Made by a program: the position numbers and the translations under genes. The notes below the pieces were generated by a model. That model had not been told where the DNA came from, searched no databases, and was given only the letters and a program-made list of their open reading frames with translations. A stretch of DNA of 64,000 bases from Desulfosporosinus lacus DSM 15449 (GTDB taxonomy: Bacteria > Bacillota > Desulfitobacteriia > Desulfitobacteriales > Desulfitobacteriaceae), in the NCBI RefSeq assembly GCF_900129935.1, contig NZ_FQXJ01000004.1, positions 434,001 through 498,000 on the forward strand, in the 5' to 3' direction. Shown piece after piece: positions 34,207-42,418 of the stretch. Within the stretch, counting starts at the first letter, position 1; the number at the start of each line of letters is the position of its first letter.

Positions 34207-34944
34207 TTAGATATTTGGAGCTTGATCTTCAGTTTTTACTGACTTAGGCTTACCAAATTTCAAGCGACTATGGGCACAATTTTGCTGTTCGACACACATC
34301 TCACAGGTGATTGCGCAGGACAAGTTCGGCTTCGTAAGCTTTTCTCCAACCGGAATAACAAGAGTATGAGATTTTATCGGAGACATCAACATCGTTTCCC
34401 CTAAAGATATGCCCAGCTCTCCCCCATCCAACAGAGTAAATAAGATTTTCTGAGCTTCCAGGGGAATTTGATAACCACCCGGACATAAGTTATGCCCCGT
34501 CTGTAAGCCACGGTCTGACACTTGCTTGACAACCATGCCCCTTAACAATTCTAAAGCTTCATCAAGCGCCACAGTCCCGCAACCATCTAGAACCATCCCA
34601 TCAAGCATCTCCCCATCTTGAAACAAACGCATTGATTCCTCTTCAAGCCGGGAACCGATGGTTTGGATAGCAATTAAAACCTCCTGAGCCCCCTCAAAGA
34701 ACGAGGCAGCGGCCCCAACAGGATACTGATTTGCAATAAGAATTTCCCCTGGTCCCGTAACCTCCACCGGTACATAACCATAAATACAGCGAGCATCAAC
34801 AAGTCCTAACGCTTTGACTCGCATCTCCTCAATGGTTGGCTTAAAGTTTTCACTTCGTTTCGAATCTGCATCCGGCATACCAATACGCCGATAAATCTCT
34901 GAAGTATCTAATTTTAAGTTATCCCACTTTATATATTCCATCAC
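34207..34944 (-). CDS. Protein related to the B12-dependent methionine synthase activation domain
   Basis: The 245-residue protein resembles the activation (AdoMet-binding) domain of MetH. The match includes LDGCGTVALDEALELL, GHNLCPGGYQIPLEAQ (aligned with the MetH segment that binds AdoMet) and GISLGETMLMSPIKSHTLVIPVGEKL. MetH's domain donates a methyl group to cob(II)alamin together with an electron, to rescue inactive cofactor. A stand-alone version beside a corrinoid protein is a good candidate reactivator for it. The C-terminus adds a cysteine cluster, CAITCEMCVEQQNC, that could hold an Fe-S centre or metal and supply the electron. It lies between hutU and hutI. Confidence 0.75.
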   Translation of the reverse strand: MMEYIKWDNLKLDTSEIYRRIGMPDADSKRSENFKPTIEEMRVKALGLVDARCIYGYVPVEVTGPGEILIANQYPVGAAASFFEGAQEVLIAIQTIGSRLEEESMRLFQDGEMLDGMVLDGCGTVALDEALELLRGMVVKQVSDRGLQTGHNLCPGGYQIPLEAQKILFTLLDGGELGISLGETMLMSPIKSHTLVIPVGEKLTKPNLSCAITCEMCVEQQNCAHSRLKFGKPKSVKTEDQAPNI

Positions 34945-35046
34945 TTATCGATCCTCCCAGCCTAAACGAAGAAATCTAAACTTTGCACTTTCTCCACTTT
35001 CATATCCCATGCCATGTTCTATCGTTCCGACCCCGTCGACCCAAGC

Positions 35047-35479
35047 CCGGGGCGCAGTGTGACACAAGCGCGACGTCTTTACGTAAGCAGCTAAGCAAAC
35101 TTCCGTTTAAGCGACCGACCCGAAACGCGGGGCAGTGTACAGGGTCCCCTCCCGCCATCCTTGGCTCCGGGGACACTTGGCCATCCATGGCCGGCGGATG
35201 TACACTGCCGCCAGTGAGCCACGGCCCCTTCTCGCCGTCCTGCAAGAAGGCTAATCCGTGCGAAGACAGTGTCTTCGGGCTACAGGGGCACTAGACCGTC
35301 CATGGTCGTCGGACGGCTCATCTGGCACGATAAGTCTCCAGTGGAGATTATCGCCGTAGGCGGGTTCTTTAAAAGGATACTATCGCCGAAGGATGAACCC
35401 CGCTCCCCAAAGCCAGTCGCTTAAACGGTTAGTTTGCTCTGCGTCGTAAGCACCGAGCGCTGTGTCACACAAGCCCCTA
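35047..35479 (-). repeat. Foldback (MITE-like) element, long copy, at the 3' end of hutU
   Basis: The outer arms match the copy at 10545-10827: left arm GGGGCGCAGTGTGACACAAG then CGACGTCTTTACGTAAGCAG, right arm CGCTTAAACGGTTAGTTTGC to GTGTCACACAAGCCCCTA. Its final CTA is the hutU stop codon on the minus strand. The hairpin loops of the short copy are expanded by extra modules: CCATCCTTGGCTCC...GGCCGG inside the first loop, the GCGAAGACAGTGTCTTCG palindrome also found at 6447-6484 in the second, and a GATAAGTCTCCAGTGGAGA palindrome of the PATE-like family beyond. Confidence 0.8.
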
Positions 35480-37498
35480 CTTGCATACCCGCTCAATCAA
35501 CTCATCCTTCGGAATAAAAGGCACCGTAATATGCCCCAAACCCTTATACCGCTCATTGAACTCAATACCAGTCTCAATAGAATGCTCGTTCCTGGCCCAA
35601 GCCCGCCGAGCAACCCCCCCGATTACATCCCACAAAAGTGCAGACTTAATAACCTCATCCACACGTTCACTCCCGTCAAGGACCAAGCCAAAGCCTCCAT
35701 TAATAGCTTTCCCAATGCCGACACCCCCGCCATTATGGAGAGAAACCATACTCATCCCTCGAGCCGCATCTCCGACAAAACTTTGTACAGCCATATCTGC
35801 CATCACATTGCTTCCATCTTTGATATTCGCCGTCTCTCTAAAGGGAGAATCCGTTCCGCTCACATCGTGATGATCTCGTCCCAGCATGACCGGGCCAATC
35901 TCTCCATTGCGAATCATCTCATTAAATTTAAGGGCAATCTTAATCCTGCCTTCCGCATCCTGATAAAGAATCCGCGCTTGAGTACCGACAACCAGTTTAT
36001 TTTTCTCAGCATCCTTAATCCAAATATAGTTATCCCGATCTTGCCCCCTGCGGTTTGGATCAATACACCCCATGGCAGCCTCATCCGTTTTACGCAGATC
36101 TTCCTTTTTCCCGCTCAAACAAACCCATCTAAAAGGCCCATACCCATAATCAAACAGTTCCGGCCCCATAATATCCTCAACATAGGACGGGAAAATAAAG
36201 CCATCCTTCTCATCCACACCATTTTTTGAAATCTCATTCACTCCGGCATCATAAACTGCCTTCATAAAAGAATTACCATAGTCGAAGAAATAAGTGCCTC
36301 TTTCTACCAACGTCCGAATCAATTCAAACTGCCGAACCAAGCTCTGATCCACAAGCTTTTTGAACTCCGCCCGGTCGGTTGCCAGTAACCTGGTCCGCTC
36401 CTCGAAAGAGATCCCTTGTGGGCAGTATCCGCCTTCATAGGCAACATGACATGAGGTCTGATCACTGAGCAAATCCACTTTAATCTCATGCTTTACCGCA
36501 TACTCCAATAAATCGACAACGTTACCCTGATAAGCAATGGACATGGGCTCTTTTTTCTGCACATACTCAGCCGCAATCCGGAAGACTTCCTCCAGATCCG
36601 CAGACACTCTGCTTACCCACCCCTGTTCATGGCGAGTCTTGATTCTGGATTCATCCACTTCAGCGATAATCCCCACACCTCGGGCGATTTCCACAGATTT
36701 CCCCTGAGCCCCGCTCATCCCGCCAAGACCTGACGAGATAAAAAGATGCCCGCTTATATCCCCATCATGAGGAATTCCTAACTTCATTCGCCCGGCATTA
36801 AGCAACGTATTAAAGGTACCGTGCACAATTCCCTGAGGGCCAATATACATCCAACCGCCGGCGGTCATCTGACCATAGTTAGCAACACCCATTTGCTCTG
36901 CGATTTCCCAATCCTTCTGATTGTCAAACATCCCGACCATTAAGGCATTAGTAATGATCACCCGCGGAGCTTCCGGACGAGAGGGGAATAATCCCACCGG
37001 ATGCCCGGATTCCATGACTAGAGTCTGATGATCCGTCATCACTTCCAAATATTTTTTAATCAAACGGTATTGCAGCCAGTTTTGACAGACACTTCCTGTT
37101 TCACCATAGGTAACAAGTTCATAAGGATAAAGTGCCACCTCAAAATCCAGGTTATTATCAATCATCACCTGAAAAGCCTTGCCCTCTATACAGTTCCCCT
37201 GATACTCGTCGATAGGTTTACCGGATAATTTCCCTGCCGGACGATAACGATACGCATAAATCCTGCCTCTGGTCCTCAATTCCTCCAGAAACTCCGGGGC
37301 CAACTGTTCATGTAATTCTTCAGGAACATAGCGCAAAGCATTCTTAAGGGCAATTTTAGTTTGACTTGGAGAGAGGCTAAACCCCCGATCCGGAGCCCGT
37401 CTAATCCCTTCCACAAATTCCTGCATCTCAGGCAATTCAGGGTCCAGCTTAACAGCCATGGCTTGTGCGATGTCATAATTACTGATCATCCAGCTCAC
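35477..37498 (-). CDS. hutU: Urocanate hydratase
   Basis: HutU adds water to urocanate using a tightly bound NAD+, giving imidazolone-5-propionate. The 673-residue length fits the longer clostridial group rather than the 550-residue Bacillus form. Family motifs include NYGQMTAGGWMYIGPQG, IVHGTFNTLLNAGR, GLGGMSGAQGKSVEIA, DQTSCHVAYEGGYCPQG, LGRDHHDVSGTDSPFRET and NGGGVGIGKAINGGFGLVLDG. The start is ATG 37498. The upstream 460-nt gap holds a PATE-like element and a hairpin. The stop codon is provided by a foldback repeat. It lies between the corrinoid protein gene and the MetH-activation-like gene. Confidence 0.96.
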   Translation of the reverse strand: MSWMISNYDIAQAMAVKLDPELPEMQEFVEGIRRAPDRGFSLSPSQTKIALKNALRYVPEELHEQLAPEFLEELRTRGRIYAYRYRPAGKLSGKPIDEYQGNCIEGKAFQVMIDNNLDFEVALYPYELVTYGETGSVCQNWLQYRLIKKYLEVMTDHQTLVMESGHPVGLFPSRPEAPRVIITNALMVGMFDNQKDWEIAEQMGVANYGQMTAGGWMYIGPQGIVHGTFNTLLNAGRMKLGIPHDGDISGHLFISSGLGGMSGAQGKSVEIARGVGIIAEVDESRIKTRHEQGWVSRVSADLEEVFRIAAEYVQKKEPMSIAYQGNVVDLLEYAVKHEIKVDLLSDQTSCHVAYEGGYCPQGISFEERTRLLATDRAEFKKLVDQSLVRQFELIRTLVERGTYFFDYGNSFMKAVYDAGVNEISKNGVDEKDGFIFPSYVEDIMGPELFDYGYGPFRWVCLSGKKEDLRKTDEAAMGCIDPNRRGQDRDNYIWIKDAEKNKLVVGTQARILYQDAEGRIKIALKFNEMIRNGEIGPVMLGRDHHDVSGTDSPFRETANIKDGSNVMADMAVQSFVGDAARGMSMVSLHNGGGVGIGKAINGGFGLVLDGSERVDEVIKSALLWDVIGGVARRAWARNEHSIETGIEFNERYKGLGHITVPFIPKDELIERVCK

Positions 37499-37514
37499 TC
37501 CTCACTTAAAATTT

Positions 37515-37763
37515 ATCAATTCCGAGATTCCCACTTCAAGTGGGTGTTCGTTATTGGGGGTAGACTCCATCCTACGGCGCGAACGGATTCGTCTGCGGAT
37601 CTGCGCCTTGGCGTAAGTCTATCCTCAGCGCAGTTGTATTCGTTACAGGCCGTGCGCTTTCGGCGATAGTCTCCACAGGAGACTATCGTACCGGAGAGTA
37701 TCGTACTGGAGACTATCGTCACCGAAGTCTCGATGTTCAGCTTTAGCTGAACGAGTTCACTTT
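37515..37763 (+). repeat. PATE-like palindromic element, complete copy E1
   Basis: The left end has TTCCGAGATTCCCACTTC and AAGTGGGTGTTC, forming a short hairpin. The right end is CGATGTTCAGCTTTAGCTGA followed by ACGAGTTCAC. Inside are the palindrome CGATAGTCTCC-ACA-GGAGACTATCG and related repeats. There is no gene and there are no terminal inverted repeats. The hairpin-ended layout is like ends of IS200/IS605 elements. It sits in the hutU upstream gap. Confidence 0.75.
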
Positions 37764-37819
37764 AGAGAACCTTGCTTTACCTTACTAATGAACCAAGCAG
37801 GAAAGTCCCAATTAATTCA

Positions 37820-37866
37820 TATTTTTAGAAATAGGTACAGTTGCCCTTTAGGACTCCTGTACCTAT
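37820..37866 (-). terminator. Hairpin downstream of the corrinoid protein gene
   Basis: ATAGGTACAG (37831-37840) pairs with CTGTACCTAT (37856-37865), followed on the minus strand by TTCTAAAAAT. The T-run is weak, so termination is probably partial. Confidence 0.55.
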
Positions 37867-37959
37867 CACTTATACGGATGTTTTCACCGTCGTCTTTATG
37901 CTCTAATATCAAAAATTCAAGTCTAACTAACCCTATACCAATCCCACTAAACATAGCCG

Positions 37960-38592
37960 TTAAGCTATGATGCGTCGACACAGCTCTGTTGCCGATGCGG
38001 CATCTGCAGCATATCCATCAGCGCCGATTTCATCGGCAAAACTTTGGGAAATAGGTGCCCCGCCAATTACGACCTTAACGGAATCACGCAAGCCCTCTTC
38101 TTTTAAAGCCTCAATCGTGTCCTTCATCGAAAGCATGGTTGTTGTTAAAAGAGCGGACAAACCAATAGCTTGAGGGGAATGCTCCTTAACAGCTTTTACA
38201 AAAGCAGCCGGATCTATGTCTACACCCAAATCAATAATTTCAAATCCGGCACTTTCCATCATCATAACAACCAGCTTTTTACCGATGTCGTGAAGATCGC
38301 CCTTAACTGTCCCGATCACCACTTTACCGGCGGTAGGCATGTCTTTGTCAGCAATCAACGGTTTTAAGAGTTCAATACCTGTACTCATAGCCTTAGCAGA
38401 CATCATAACCTCCGGAACATACATATCCCCTGCTTTGAAACGAACTCCGACCACATTCATGCCCGCCATTAATCCCTGATTAATAATCTCCAGTGGATCA
38501 TTGCCGTTATCAATCATTTTCTGAGTTAAATCCTTCGCCCCATTATAATTTCCATTAATCACAAGTTCAGCCAAGCTGGTAAAATCACTCAT
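37960..38592 (-). CDS. Corrinoid protein (MtbC/MtgC-like methyl carrier)
   Basis: This 210-residue B12-binding protein carries the methyl group between methyltransferases. The helical cap domain is at about 1-88 (LVINGNYNGAKDLTQ, GVRFKAGDMYVPEVMMSAKAM). The Rossmann-like cobalamin domain has the DxHxxG motif in KGDLHDIGKKLV (His near 105), then the expected SALLTTTM near 145 and VVIGGAPIS near 172. The start is ATG 38592 with GAGGAGG upstream. It is encoded 173 nt after the second methyltransferase gene and is the only corrinoid protein here, so both methyltransferases probably use it. The methyltransferase that would move the methyl on to tetrahydrofolate is not in the window. Confidence 0.93.
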   Translation of the reverse strand: MSDFTSLAELVINGNYNGAKDLTQKMIDNGNDPLEIINQGLMAGMNVVGVRFKAGDMYVPEVMMSAKAMSTGIELLKPLIADKDMPTAGKVVIGTVKGDLHDIGKKLVVMMMESAGFEIIDLGVDIDPAAFVKAVKEHSPQAIGLSALLTTTMLSMKDTIEALKEEGLRDSVKVVIGGAPISQSFADEIGADGYAADAASATELCRRIIA

Positions 38593-38765
38593 TAAGATTT
38601 CCTCCTCAAATATTGGTTTATCCCCTCACCCATGGTGATCTATTAATACTTTCACGTATTTTTCTTCGAGTACTAAATGCCTGCAAGCCGTCACAGGCTT
38701 TCGGCAAGAAGTGCGTATACCTCACATTATATAAAAATGTCCCAAAATGATCAACTAACCCTAAA

Positions 38766-40223
38766 TTAAGCTTTCTCCCCAACCTTTTCTTTAGCTTTTC
38801 GGAGGATTTCACCGATTTGTGCCTTTACCTCCTCGGTGACGGGCTTAGGCTGGTGAGTTTCCAAAACTTGTTTGATCTGGTCCCTGGCACGTTCGATCAT
38901 CGTCTTACTGCCGTTGGCTGTCCAATTCTCATAATTGTTAAAGTCCGAGAGATCAGGAAACCAGTTATCCCTAAAATGCTTGGCCGTATGGTCATCCCCA
39001 AGGAAGTTTCCTCCCGGGCCAACCCGCATGATCGACTCTACACCCAAGGACTCTTTATCAGTATTGATCCCCTTCAGTAACCGGCGGGTCCTGCCAATAA
39101 CCTCGTTGGAAATAACCAGCAACTCTAAGGAACCTGTAATACCAAACTCCATATAGAAAACATCATGCATAATATTGCACCCTTGAAGGGCTCCCATCAT
39201 GGTAAACATCGTCGACTCCGCGATAGCCTGTTCGTCACAAACCTTGGAATTACTGCACCCGGCATAGCCCCAAGAGGGAAGTTGGTAGTAATGAGCCAGA
39301 TCAACAGCGCCCCCTTGAAAGAGTACCGCTTCCGGAGTTCCATAAACCGCCTGCATCGTTCGCATATCAAGCGGCGAATTTCCATAGCCGTAAATAAAGG
39401 GAGCCCCCGGAGCCTTCAATTGGTGAATAATTAAGCCGCTCAACGCTTCCGCATTAGCCTGTACCAAGGCCCCTGCAATTGTAGTAGGCACGGAAGCTCC
39501 CGCTACGCCACCGCAGGCAAAATTCGCGGGAACCCCATTTTCAGCAGCAATTAGCAGTTTTTCGATGGACTCCTTCGGATGTTGAAGAGGGGAGGTGGGT
39601 TCAGTATAAATCATAAACAGAGGCTTCTGACGCAAGCGCTCCTTCCCACCCACAGCACAGGCCGCCATTTCAATAATATCCAGAAGGGTATCCCCATCTT
39701 CAGCAATCACAACCTGAGGTTTTTCCGTATTTTGAACCATAATGGCATATTGTTCACGATTAATCATACGAGGGTCTACATCGGACAATAAACCCATGGA
39801 CATGACAAAATCAATATTCGGTAATTTGTCACAAAGTCTAATAGCATTAGCCACATCTTCTTGACGCCAACTCCGCCTCTCTAAGGTGAAGGGATCCAGG
39901 TAGTTGAGGGTATCAGACCCGGTACCGAAGTAAACATTGGCCCCTTCAAGATGAAGCGCCGCCTCTCCCTTGCGGTTATACAGAGTCACACGGGAAGGAG
40001 CTGACTGCAATGCTTGCTTGACCAGAAAACTTGGGAAATAAACCCGATTACCGTTTTCCACATGTGCCCCGGCTTGCCGCAGCAATTCCACTGCCTCCTC
40101 ATGGTGAATAACCATGCCTGTGTCTTCAAGAACTTGACAACTTGCGAGATGAATCTCCTCTGCTTGTTTTTCCGTGAGTGTTCGAAAGAACAGTCCGTTT
40201 CCGTGCGAGCTTCCAACTCCCAT
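38766..40223 (-). CDS. MttB-superfamily corrinoid methyltransferase 1 (non-pyrrolysine)
   Basis: The 485-residue protein belongs to the trimethylamine methyltransferase (MttB, COG5598) superfamily. Segments include LASCQVLEDTGMVIHHEEAV, NVYFGTGSDTLNYLDP, AGCSNSKVCDEQAIAES, FYMEFGITGSL and RVGPGGNFLGDDHTAKHFRD. The frame has no internal TAG, so pyrrolysine is absent. Non-Pyl members are known to demethylate quaternary amines such as glycine betaine (MtgB), proline betaine, carnitine and gamma-butyrobetaine. ATG 40223 has AAAGGGG upstream. Substrate cannot be read from sequence; context (betaine importer, hut genes) limits it to a quaternary amine. Confidence 0.93.
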   Translation of the reverse strand: MGVGSSHGNGLFFRTLTEKQAEEIHLASCQVLEDTGMVIHHEEAVELLRQAGAHVENGNRVYFPSFLVKQALQSAPSRVTLYNRKGEAALHLEGANVYFGTGSDTLNYLDPFTLERRSWRQEDVANAIRLCDKLPNIDFVMSMGLLSDVDPRMINREQYAIMVQNTEKPQVVIAEDGDTLLDIIEMAACAVGGKERLRQKPLFMIYTEPTSPLQHPKESIEKLLIAAENGVPANFACGGVAGASVPTTIAGALVQANAEALSGLIIHQLKAPGAPFIYGYGNSPLDMRTMQAVYGTPEAVLFQGGAVDLAHYYQLPSWGYAGCSNSKVCDEQAIAESTMFTMMGALQGCNIMHDVFYMEFGITGSLELLVISNEVIGRTRRLLKGINTDKESLGVESIMRVGPGGNFLGDDHTAKHFRDNWFPDLSDFNNYENWTANGSKTMIERARDQIKQVLETHQPKPVTEEVKAQIGEILRKAKEKVGEKA

Positions 40224-40251
40224 TGAGTGTAACCCCTTTCATTTGTTCCTG

Positions 40252-40416
40252 CCAGCGGATATGCCCCTTCGGCATAAGTCTATCCTTAGCGCAACTGTAT
40301 TCGTTACGGGCCGTGCGCTTTCGGCGATAGTCTCCACAGGAAACTATCGTACCGGAGACTATCATAAAGAAGACTATGCCGAAGTCTCCTTGTTCAGCTT
40401 TAGCTGAAGGAGTTCC
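40252..40416 (+). repeat. PATE-like palindromic element, copy E3 (left end lost)
   Basis: From GGCATAAGTCTATCCTTAGC through CGTGCGCTTTCGGCGATAG, the palindrome TAGTCTCC/GGAAACTA and the right hairpin TTGTTCAGCTTTAGCTGAAG, it matches E1 (37515-37763) with changes. The left hairpin is missing. It sits between the two methyltransferase genes. Confidence 0.7.
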
Positions 40417-40434
40417 TATGTTCTCTTTTAGTTG

Positions 40435-41898
40435 TTACTTGTTGCTTTTAACCTTTTCCGTCTCAGCAATAATCTCATTTAACCCCTCACGAATTGCTCC
40501 ATCCAACAGTTCCGAGGTATGGGTGGCCACGATGTGTTTGGTTAATTCCTCAGCCTTGTCTTCCATCGATTTAGACCCCTGCTCTTCCCAGATCTCCCAG
40601 AATGAGCTATTGAACTGTTTAGACGACCAAATCTCTTCACGGAAGTGTTTAAAGGTATGTTCATGGCTAACGTAGTTCCCGCCAGGTCCCACTTCATCGA
40701 TCACATCCACAGCCATGGTCTCTTCATCAATTCGAGTTCCTCTCCCCATGTAACGGGCATTGTCCATATAGTCATTACACATAGTAAGGAAGGTCAGGGA
40801 ACCGGTTTTTCCGCCTTCCAGATAGCCCACATCATGGACCAGGTTAGCACCCATTAACTGAGCCATCAAAATCCCATTTCCAGCTTCCATGCCAGCCTGA
40901 GCATCAGGTATCGGAGAATTAACACACCCAGCCTCCGTAAAGTTTGGAATTCCATAAAACTGTGACAATTGAGTCATAATAGCGTAGTTCATCATCGTCT
41001 CCGGAGATCCATACAAGGTCGCAGTGGTCTTCATATCCATAGGAGTAGCACCGCCGCCGATGATAATCGGAGCTCCCTTTTGTTTTAGTTGAGCCATAAC
41101 CACCCCTGCCAGCGCTTCAGCATTCATCAAAACGATGGTTCCTGCTTTCGTAACCGGTGTAGTAGCCCCGGACAAAACTCCCGGAGTATAAACAACAGGC
41201 ACTCCATATTCAAAGCAAGCAAACATCTTGCCCACTCCATCATTCGTGTGTACCAAGGGGGAGATTGGCTCGGAATAAAGAATCATAAACGGATTTTTTC
41301 TCAGTTCCTCTTTACCGCCGGCCACTAAAGCAGCCATCTCTAATTGCGCCCGCATATTGATTTCATCATGGGCAGTAACGATCATGGGTTTTGTGGTATT
41401 AGTAACCATTGCTTCTAACTGATGCAGATCGCTCACTTTTGGGCTCGTGTCCGCGGCAATAGCATAACTCATAACAAAATCATAATTTGGCAGATAATCC
41501 ATGACTCGGCAAGCCAGTTCCACATCCCTCTTACCGGAGCGTCTCCGCTTACCCGTTTCTAAATCTATGGTATAAGGCAGATCGGAACCTGTCCCGAAAT
41601 AGGTGCGATTCTTTTCCAAGGGCATAACCCGTTGACCCTTCCGATTAGCAACCACAATTTTGCGCGGTGCTAAGCGCAGGCATTCCTCAACCAGCCAACT
41701 CGGAATTCGAACTCGATTCTCATTGACAATGCATCCCGCATCTTTTAATAACTGTAACGCTTCCGGGTGATCTACTTTAACTCCGGTTCGTTCTAAGACT
41801 TCTAACGTTGCAAAATGAATTTCCTCGATCTGTCCCTCACTCACCCAGCGTAATAATGGCGTTGTTTGTTCTATACTGTTGGAACGAATCTTTCTCAT
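40435..41898 (-). CDS. MttB-superfamily corrinoid methyltransferase 2 (non-pyrrolysine)
   Basis: This 487-residue paralogue of the downstream methyltransferase has ATLEVLERTGVKVDHPEAL, NRTYFGTGSDLPYTID, GCVNSPIPDAQAGMEAG, HDVGYLEGGKTGSLT and DEVGPGGNYVSHEHTFKHFR. There is no internal stop, so it is a non-pyrrolysine member. The two copies share motif order but differ widely in residues, pointing to different substrates or successive demethylation steps rather than a recent duplication. It is the first gene after a clear sigma-54 promoter at 42164-42180, and a 266-nt leader separates them. The C-terminus is Glu/Lys-rich. Confidence 0.93.
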   Translation of the reverse strand: MRKIRSNSIEQTTPLLRWVSEGQIEEIHFATLEVLERTGVKVDHPEALQLLKDAGCIVNENRVRIPSWLVEECLRLAPRKIVVANRKGQRVMPLEKNRTYFGTGSDLPYTIDLETGKRRRSGKRDVELACRVMDYLPNYDFVMSYAIAADTSPKVSDLHQLEAMVTNTTKPMIVTAHDEINMRAQLEMAALVAGGKEELRKNPFMILYSEPISPLVHTNDGVGKMFACFEYGVPVVYTPGVLSGATTPVTKAGTIVLMNAEALAGVVMAQLKQKGAPIIIGGGATPMDMKTTATLYGSPETMMNYAIMTQLSQFYGIPNFTEAGCVNSPIPDAQAGMEAGNGILMAQLMGANLVHDVGYLEGGKTGSLTFLTMCNDYMDNARYMGRGTRIDEETMAVDVIDEVGPGGNYVSHEHTFKHFREEIWSSKQFNSSFWEIWEEQGSKSMEDKAEELTKHIVATHTSELLDGAIREGLNEIIAETEKVKSNK

Positions 41899-42418
41899 TC
41901 ATGTTACCTGGTTAATAAAACTTGGACAAAACCTAACCTTATCCTTTCCTAATTCTTGATGTATTGCTCTAATTACCTCTCCAAGTTTTGAACATAATTT
42001 GTCGGTCTTAGTGTATCTCCAGAGTTATCTCCAATACCTGACAACGAAAACTCCACTGAAAGCTAAGTCTCAGCAAAGACGGCCTCCTCAGTTGCCCTTA
42101 TACTCTGTCTATGACGGCCTATACACTTCGAGTAAGGTATCTCTATAACTATAGCTGTAAATATTGCAAGATTTATGCCATCCCTTAGACTGGGAGTGGA
42201 TTTCTCTTTTTACTCAACACTTACTATTAATATATCGGTATCCCAAAGGGTTTTCTTCACTTTTAAAATTAAGAGTTTAGCCACTCTATAAACAGGCAAA
42301 AAACAAAGCGCTAAAATATTTTGCACTTCTACTTTCTTCTTACTCCGCTTCACTGTTGCGCTTCCACAAACGCATAAATCTTTTGCTATGCTAAAATTTA
42401 TTGCTGTTAATTTATTGT
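41899..42418. other. Leader and gap upstream of methyltransferase 2
   Basis: About 500 nt. Apart from the sigma-54 promoter it holds no gene. Upstream activator sites should lie at about 42230-42330, but I could not identify a clear dyad pair there. Confidence 0.5.
42164..42180 (-). promoter_or_regulatory. Sigma-54 (-24/-12) promoter of the methyltransferase operon
   Basis: The minus strand reads TGGCATAAATCTTGCAA, with GG and GC exactly 10 nt apart and both half sites (TGGCA, TTGCA) matching the RpoN consensus. It points to the methyltransferase 2 gene. A sigma-54 activator is encoded at 47658-49124. Confidence 0.8.

Noticed and set aside
38766-41898. Pyrrolysine-containing methyltransferases
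   Set aside because: Both frames are full length with no internal TAG, as in COG5598 non-Pyl members.
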